A DNA stretch of 64,000 bases from assembly GCF_040183065.1 (NCBI RefSeq), contig NC_091121.1:41128787-41192786 (forward strand), in the 5' to 3' direction. The notes under the pieces are model-generated. The model searched no databases and had not been told where the DNA came from. It worked only from the letters and a program-made list of their open reading frames with translations. The stretch comes from Periplaneta americana (taxonomy: Eukaryota; Arthropoda; Insecta; Blattodea; Blattidae). A program made the position numbers and the translations under genes. This document shows, piece after piece, positions 57,290 through 64,000 of this stretch; within the stretch, counting starts at the first letter, position 1; the number at the start of each line of letters is the position of its first letter.

Positions 57290-58080
57290 AACACGTGATG
57301 AAACTTAACAAAAGGGTAGGTTTTTCAGTGGGTACCAGCACACTGTGGCTTATCTGATAATGAAGCTGCTGACCATCTTATGATAAAAAAAAAGAGAAGT
57401 AATTTCTTACAAAACCCCATATTTCCAATATTTAAAAGATTCTTACAAGTGCATCTGCAAGGGACCAAAGTCCTATAACACAAAGCAGTTGTCGTAATTT
57501 TAAAATATCCTCAGCTTTTTTCATAATGGAAAACAGTGTTCTATAAAGTGCAAATTGATGTTTTACCTCATATAGTAATGTTAGAAAACAACGTGATATA
57601 GCTATATTTAGTAATGATGCATCATTTTGGAAGTCAGACATTGTGGTGCGGTAGAAACTCTTCGTCATGTGTTAGGGAACTGTTCTCAGGGAGAATTCCT
57701 AAGAATAAAACGCCACATCATCATCTGAAGTACTCAGGCAAATTTTCTACTTGATAAAGGTCTAGAGGTGTATGAAGAAGTGTTTTGTCTCTGTGAGGTG
57801 GATAGCAACAGAAGAATTGATATAATAGCTATCACCAGAAAGAAATAATTGCTCCTACAGTCAGATTTGAGATCTCGACTAAACAACTACATGAGGTAGA
57901 TGTAGAGAAGAAGAAAATATACAAGTCAACAAATTACAAATTATTTTTTGGAAAAATATAAACTAAAACTATGGAAAGTCACTGGCTTATTCTTTGGTGC
58001 ATGCGGTACAATTACAAAATTGTTTGTACAATGGAGAGGAACATACAAAATTAGTAAAGATGTGCAAGAACAAATTTTTA
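57290..58080 (+). mobile_element. LINE tail(s): RNase H piece followed by R2-like endonuclease piece
   Basis: Plus strand: 'VFQWVPAHCGLSDNEAADHL' (RNase H) at about 57325-57385. After about 200 bp of unclear sequence comes 'RHCGAVETLRHVLGNCSQGE' (CCHC knuckle) at 57605-57700, then 'RRIDIIAITRKK' and 'PTVRFEISTKQLHEVDVEKK', ending 'LKLWKVTGLFFGACGTITKL'. The second part is the same type as 15324-15695. The two parts may come from different elements. A SINE cuts it off at 58081. Confidence 0.65.
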
Positions 58081-58336
58081 TTGTCCACACCTGTGGAGTA
58101 ACGGTCAGCGCGTCTGACCGCGAAACCAGGTGGCCCAGGTTCGAATCCCAGTCGGGGCAAGTTACCTGGTTGAGGTTTTTTCCGGGGTTTTCCCTCAACC
58201 CAATACGAGCAAATGCTGGGTAACTTTCAGTGCTGGACCCCGGACTCATTTCACCGGCATTATCACCTTCATTTCATTCAGACGCTAAATAACCTAGATG
58301 TTGATACAGCATCATAAAATAACCCAATAAAATAAA
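58081..58336 (+). mobile_element. tRNA-derived SINE (family 1), second copy
   Basis: Nearly identical to 11337-11614, with the same tRNA-like head (B box aggttcgaatcccag) and tail (aacccaataaaataaaa). Target repeats aacaaattttta (58069-58080) and aacaaattatta (58337-58348) differ at one base. It inserted into the end of the LINE at 57290-58080. Confidence 0.92.
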
Positions 58337-58348
58337 AACAAATTATTA

Positions 58349-59400
58349 TTAATGTAATTAAATACTCGACAGTTAACCTAAAAAACCATTTATACAGAAT
58401 CAACAACAATTTAATCTGAATATAATCATAATATAATTATATTATAAATTCGTATTATATTATTGTTTAATTCATCATTTTACGCTTACATATGTTGAAC
58501 GATATGTATATACTATACACTATATGTTATACATATTCTTCCTTCCTTTTCCTGTCTTAACAATTGAAACATTTTCCAATGATGTACTTTATTTTGTATA
58601 ATATTCAGTGTTCTAGCAAGCTTAATGTGAGTATAGAAAGTTACTTCCCGAATAAAACCTTAAGTTGTCACAGATCTTAATTTTGAATGAAAGTTTTGAT
58701 CATTTTCATAATTTCAAAACTTTTAAAGTTTTCATATTACGCATGCAGCCACCTGAGATTTCACATCATTCACAAATTAAATTGCTTCAATCAAGTTAAC
58801 GTTCCACTACAATGAGGGAAAGTATGTTGTACGAATTCCCTGAATTGCCCCTATTGCAGATTTTAATAATTCGTTACATAATGAGCCTAGTGAACTTGAC
58901 TTTAAAGTGGCAGTTCATACTCGTAGATATGTGTGCAACTCTGGCAGACGATCTCGTGGCTTTTTCTAGTCACTTCGAACAAGTGAACTGGTTGCAAGAT
59001 GCTCTCCTGCAAGGTACCTAAGGTGTAAAATAGTCTTATTAATGTTTGTGTCCAGAAAGAAAGTTGAGAAAGATGAAACCACTTTATTTTATTTGACAAA
59101 GATTTGTACATGTTACATCACTACTTCATCCATGATGACTAGAATTGATACACGTTTATATTTTCGAGGAAGGTAAACAAGTCTCTGGCAGTTTCTTGAC
59201 GTCTTATTTGTGTAATAATTTAATTTACTCTGTAACCAAATAAACTTTTATCCTGCAGAAGGACAGCCGTACCATGTGTGTCAAGTAATTCAAGGTCAGT
59301 TTAACTCACAGTCTTAATATGATGCAGGGATGCCCAACCTTGTAAGCAGATGTTCTAGTTCAATGTAAAACATATTTATGTGAACTTTGTATATATAAAT
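58349..59400. other. AT-rich stretch, no gene recognised
   Basis: No domain, terminal repeat or exon candidate was supported. The frame at 58812-59021 has no recognisable motif. Confidence 0.4.
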
Positions 59401-60210
59401 AATGTGACCAGAATTTCTGAAACTAAAACTAGACACTTAATACAGCTTCACAGGGAACTCCCTCTCCTATTCATACATCATTTGGTACAGGAAATAGAAA
59501 TTTAATTATTTAATTTTACAATAATTTGAAGACAATGTAGACATTAACTGTGTAAACAACATTACAAAAAGGAAGAAAATTACGTCACTTATAACACACA
59601 ATTACAGCTTACTCTCAACACTCCTATTGGGCGTAATATGTTTTTGGTGAATAAATTTCCATAAGAAGTTTATTATTTTTCTTCAAAAAATTGAAGAAGT
59701 CAAAGAAACTGTAGCTTATTTGAAATGAACTGTGGTAATTAATAATGCCTTCAATGTGTCAACCTTCAATTTTGTTCTTTCTGACATCCATATTTTGTTC
59801 ATTCTGACAAAAATTCTTCCTACAGGAGCATTGGTTCCAGGGAGGGATAAACCAAATTCTATAATTTAGCAATGATTGTGAATGACAATTGTTGATAGAA
59901 GAAATGCTGGAACATTGCTACGCATCTCATATGGACTTTTTTCTCTTCTATATTCCATTGAGTGACTTTATCTGCATAGAAAATTGCTTCACATACAGAA
60001 TCTCACTGAGCATAGCTTTGTCATCAATGTTTGAATTACCAGAAACGTTTTTAATGGTATCTATACACATTTCAACATCATTCCTTACAGGATATTGTTC
60101 AGCAAGACTTCCCCCCCCCCCCAACAAAACCGGGACTAATAGGTGTTTCAAGAAAAACTGTCGGGACACCGGGATGGAATGTCTAAAAATGGAACATCTG
60201 GTCACATTAA
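59401..60210 (-). mobile_element. hAT-like element with transposase C-terminal remnant
   Basis: The ends aatgtgaccaga (59401) and tctggtcacatt (to 60208) are perfect inverses. The minus strand reads 'NIDDKAMLSEILYVKQFSMQ' (60020-59960), then 'LPGTNAPVGRIFVRMNKIWM' and 'SERTKLKVDTLKALL' (59850-59740), the hAT C-terminal dimerisation domain ('GTNAxVERxFSxMNxxW'). Two residues of the motif are substituted and the frame is broken. A C-run lies at about 60110-60122. No clear 8-bp duplication. Confidence 0.68.
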
Positions 60211-60659
60211 AATAAACAGAATAGCATGAAGATGAGCTTAAGGAGCTAGGCATTTGTTATGTTTTTATGTTTTAGTAATATATCCCCGTCTTCCAGGAAG
60301 ACACTGCCTCTAGAATATAATGTAATGTTGAACATAATTACTGCTTTCATATATTTTGCAAACGCCTGGATTATAATGTACATTTTTAAAAGGAAAGTTA
60401 GAGAGGGTGTGTTTTTATAACTGTGTTATTACTATTAGTTAGGCCTACTTTATATTATGTTGCCTTCATACTGTTATGATATTGGTTTGTTGGCTACATC
60501 GAACCATGTATGTTGATGATTTGTCTGATTTTAATTTTTTAAAACTAGAGTAATAATATACAGGAATTCTTGAATTTAAAAAATGTTAAAAACATAAAAT
60601 TGTTTAGTCACACGTTAAAAAGTGTTAAAATTTTTAAAAAAGGTATATACCTTGGACAG

Positions 60660-60700
60660 AAGGCCTGTTTCGACGTGATGTTACGTCTTCATCAGTGTCT
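60660..60700 (-). ncRNA. hammerhead ribozyme-like core in the inverted 5' repeat of the second Penelope-like element
   Basis: On the minus strand the core CUGAUGA-A-GACGU-AACAUC-ACGUC-GAAA is identical to the plus-strand copy at 61173-61200. The following bases are CAGGCC instead of CGGGCC. Confidence 0.5.
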
Positions 60701-61167
60701 CCTGAACTACTGGTGATTTTGAATTCTGCGATGTACATTTGTCATTTGTAGGGGTGGGGGTGTGTTGCTCTTATGGTGGGGGCTGGTTGTTTGTGTGTTA
60801 TGACGTATACAAGATTAATGAACATATTAAAGCTATAACCACACCCTACATCGCATCAAATTACTCAGAACACATTATCAACAATAATCATGGCTACAAT
60901 AATATAGAAACAGATATGGAAATTTTACACATCACACCAAAAAGTTCACAGTTAAATATCTTAGAACAATACGAAATATATAAACATACAATAACATACT
61001 CACAACATATACTTAATACACAATTACAGTTCAATACCCACACATTATTCGATGTCATGATACGTCATAACACACAAACAACCAGCCCCCACTATAAGAG
61101 CTACACACCCCCACCCCTACAACCGACAAATGCACATCACAGAATTCAAGATCACCAGTAGTTCAGG

Positions 61168-61217
61168 AGACACTGATGAAGACGTAACATCACGTCGAAA
61201 CGGGCCTTCTGTCCAAG
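61168..61217 (+). ncRNA. hammerhead ribozyme-like core in the 3' repeat of the second Penelope-like element
   Basis: CUGAUGA (61173-61179), then A, a perfect hairpin GACGU / ACGUC with loop AACAUC, and GAAA (61197-61200). Helix I could be GACA/UGUC (61169-61172 with 61210-61213). Helix III is weak in this reading. The inverse copy is at about 60660-60700 on the minus strand. Confidence 0.5.
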
Positions 61218-61283
61218 GTATATACCTTTTTTAAAAATTTTAACACTTTTTAACGTATGACTAAACAATTTTATGTTTTTAAC

Positions 61284-62160
61284 AAACAAAGTGTTAACGT
61301 GAACTATAATCAGTGTAAAAAATGTCATACAATACATGTGCTAAGAAGAGCAATGCTGTTAAAATACTAAGACGTCTAAAAGTCCATATTGTGAATAATC
61401 CATTATTGTATAAATTTCAGAACATTATTTTTTTTTTTTCCATTTGAAATTACTGTGGTTCACTAGATCTAATTGCAAGCAGAAGATAGCCAAAATTATT
61501 TTTTATATTCTTTCTATTTCCCTTTCGATTCTAATTTCTATATTGGTAATAATTTATAACACTTTCTCGCATGCATTATTTCAAATTCTAGAGTGTACAC
61601 AACAGAAATTGTAAGAGTTATTTTTTGTCATTTTTTATGGTTGTCGAAACAGGTTGTAGGTATAAAGCCTGATGACCTGCAACAATCATATGTTGAAATT
61701 CGAAGTGGAAATAGGCCCTAGTTAAAGTATGCAAATTACATGTCATCTGTAGTAGATGATTTGGATGGAGAAAAATGTTTTTTTGCCGTTCCTGAAAAAT
61801 TTTGTTCTGTAGATTTACAACTTTTGTTGTATACACTCTTCAGTTACGTTTCTGTATTGATATAGAGAGACTGTATACTTCCCTTTACCTCGATTTTCAT
61901 ATTCGGAGGGAATGTTTTTATTTCGCTTGTTTAGTTCCACTTTCCATCTGTGTAGGCTACTCCTGATTACAGATTCTAGTGACATCACTGTTGTGGGCTG
62001 ACTTTATAATAGGTTTGTAATTGTGAAGAAATACCAACATAAGAGTCTATAAGTATTATCTTCTGTATTACTTAAATATGATTTCATTTCTAAGTTACCG
62101 GTACTGCTCCTGCATTTAATCACATTTCCCGGTGAAACAGATAGTATTTCTCTGGTTTAC
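61284..62160. other. AT-rich stretch, no gene recognised
   Basis: Poly-T runs and low-complexity sequence only; no domain was found on either strand. Confidence 0.45.
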
Positions 62161-62390
62161 CTACGTCGTCTTTGATGGCCTAATGCTTATCATTCTTTCA
62201 TCCGAGATTTTCGGGTTTAAACCCGACATGACAATGGAGATGTTTTAAAGAATAATGTAAGTCTGAACATGACTTCCTTTAGAAAGGAAATAAACTTGAC
62301 AGGCTTGTATGGTACATCAAAGAACCCTGTCCCCCAAATGAGAGGGCTTCAGCAAAATTTACCTATCATTTCTCACACACATCCTGTATA
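62161..62390 (+). mobile_element. possible tRNA-derived SINE (family 6)
   Basis: A tRNA-like head is suggested by gatggcctaatgc (A-box-like) and ttcgggtttaaacccga (B-box-like) at about 62176-62228, followed by a non-coding body to about 62390. Boundaries and target repeats were not resolved. Confidence 0.4.
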
Positions 62391-63190
62391 TAATGTGTTT
62401 CATGTTTTGTAGGGCCATTCAATTCATCTGCCCAGTCATGCTATTCACTGTAATGTATTATATTAATCTATGTAATGTGCTGCATGGTTGTAGATTGCAG
62501 ACTTAAAAAGATGAGATGAGAAAACAATTACAAAGTCCAGTTCATTGTACATTATATTCCAGGGTTTTACTTAAATTACCAGAGCATTTGTTTACCTTTC
62601 ATGCCTAGATTTTGATCATCATCAGCATTCTACCTTAGTTGTCCGTGTAATGCACATTTGCACCTGTCAACATACGTATTTATTCCAAAAAGACTGCAGA
62701 AAGTAGAAAAAAATTAAGCTCCAGATGTGGCAGTTCTTTCTGATGAATGTTTGTACATTTATGGCAATAATCCTGCCAGATATTTATACACTTAAGCTAG
62801 TGATAGTTCCTACTTCCCCATGACAAGTGTGTTATAATGATCTCTACATTTTGTAAATGGCCAGTTATAACAACCAAAATATGGGTGCAGATGAAGGAAC
62901 ATATCTGTAATAGGCCTCAGTTTTATTGTATTTACATGTATGTGTGAAGGTGGAGGAAAGCACTGTTCTTACATTAAAGAAATTTAAAGAAAATATCAGT
63001 TTCTTATTTAAGACCAAGACTATTTTGTATCCATACGAACATATCTCTTTGATAACATGTGAAGAACCTCAGTGCTCTTTATTTAGTAGGTACAAAGATA
63101 TTCCTTGAACCTTGGGAACCAGTGTGTGTGTTTGCCAGTACAGCCGTAAGTCTCTTAACATAGTGTATTTATTATGGAGAGAGCATATTA

Positions 63191-63879
63191 TACTTGTTTT
63201 TTTGAAAGATGGGCCATGATAGGAGCGTTGCGATCGGAAAAACAACTGAATGTCACATAGCGTGGTAGGCCTGTTGCTATGGTAACAACAGTTGAGTTGC
63301 CAAACTTAGTTTCCACGTGGCAAGTGCTTAATAGGTCTCTCGGCGACATTTATTATAGGTAGGTAGGTAGGTAGGTAGATAGATAGATATTTTATTAACC
63401 GTTGGAATACAATTATTCATGGCATCGTCAACATTGATACAATAAATATTACAGTCATCTTAATCTATGGTAACATGTCACATGCTTATTCAATAGAATA
63501 CTAGTTACTTAGAATATAATGTATTTAATTACTAAGCAAATAACGTACTACTAATACTACTGATTCAGTCAGTAATGCATAACACACTAGAATAGTTACT
63601 TGTAAATAAGATGTTGAATTTATTTTAAGAGATACATAATTAATATTGTGCACATAGTGTTAGCATTGGTACGTTTCGTCTGTGATCCTCTGTCAATTTT
63701 TCTATTGTTTTCTTACCTTCGCGTCAATTGTCAATGAATGTTTTAACGTCTGCCATCTTAACTACAACTGCTAGCTTCCATCAGCTGGCAGCGTGGTAAT
63801 CCATATTGGCAACATGGCACTGTAGTTCCAAGCTCGGCCGCTAAACTGTCATGTCCCATCTTTAAAAAAAAAACAAGTA
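63191..63879. mobile_element. DNA element with about 30-bp inverted repeats and TA flanks, holding a LINE fragment
   Basis: Left end tacttgtttttttgaaagat continuing gggccatgat is an imperfect inverse of the right end (actgtcatgtcccatctttaa ... caagta). TA dinucleotides at both edges suit a Tc1/mariner-type MITE. Inside, from 63357, an (aggt)n/(agat)n run followed by attttattaaccg resembles the minus-strand 3' end of a LINE. Confidence 0.6.
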
Positions 63880-64000
63880 TAGTAAGCACATTTTTTTTAC
63901 ATTGTATGACCTACACAAAGTAAATAGAGTTTCCTACATATTGCATAATTATATTTCCTGACAACTTAGTCTTTATATATAACCAGTTATATTCCTGCTT

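Larger units (their letters stand above)
60585..61283 (+). mobile_element. second Penelope-like element with inverted repeats
   Basis: The inverted repeats (60585-60760 and about 61085-61283) are nearly identical over more than 150 bp, including gttaaaaacataaaattgtt and aaggtatatacctt. The open plus frame 60739-61161 encodes the C-terminal half of the GIY-YIG region: 'NEHIKAIT', 'YNNIETDMEILHITPKSSQL' and 'ILEQYEIYKHTITYSQHILN', matching 43.7-44.0 kb. The 'FYIGQTGRSF' half and the RT are deleted. Both repeats carry a hammerhead-like core. Confidence 0.85.

Noticed and set aside
62926..63108. 60-codon plus-strand frame in a region without recognised elements
   Set aside because: No splice signals, domain or repeat relation; within chance for AT-rich DNA.

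Overview
This is AT-rich, repeat-packed nuclear DNA from an insect, most likely a cockroach or termite (Blattodea). The host exons are those of a metazoan grainyhead gene and a STIMATE/TMEM110 gene, with long intron-exon structure. The interspersed repeats (several tRNA-headed SINE families, RTE-type LINEs ending in microsatellites, many hAT elements, Penelope-like elements) are of the kinds I associate with Blattodea; that lineage call is inference from memory, not a search.

Layout. 937-1910 (+): the last two coding exons of grainyhead (grh), with polyadenylation signals near 2100-2156; the rest of grh lies upstream of the window. 1.9-16.3 kb: intergenic, with small inverted-repeat elements, two hAT transposons, a Harbinger-like element carrying a Myb/SANT-like gene remnant, a tRNA SINE with exact target duplications, and an R2-like LINE tail. 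16801-33390 (+): a complete five-exon STIMATE gene (268 aa as read), the ER membrane protein that promotes STIM1-Orai calcium entry. A further exon at 49228-49338 fits in frame and may be the true or an alternative last exon (predicted 300 aa). 33.4-49.2 kb is then either intergenic DNA or a 15.8-kb fifth intron. 49.3-64 kb: no host gene recognised, only transposon remains.

Much of the window is explained by transposable elements that can be delimited by terminal repeats and target-site duplications. The clearest case is STIMATE intron 4: a hAT element (8-bp duplication TTCTATTG) contains a full-length RTE LINE (13-bp duplication), which is itself interrupted by two RNase H LINE fragments, a CR1/Jockey-like LINE fragment, a MITE and a tRNA SINE. 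Removing the nest leaves an intron of about 276 bp.

The most interesting candidate system is in two short Penelope-like elements (43602-44513 and 60585-61283). They encode GIY-YIG endonuclease remnants between long inverted repeats, and each repeat carries a hammerhead-ribozyme-like core (CUGAUGA, a hairpin, GAAA); in the first element helices I and III can also be drawn. I see no CRISPR array, rRNA or stand-alone tRNA gene, and no bacterial-type operon.
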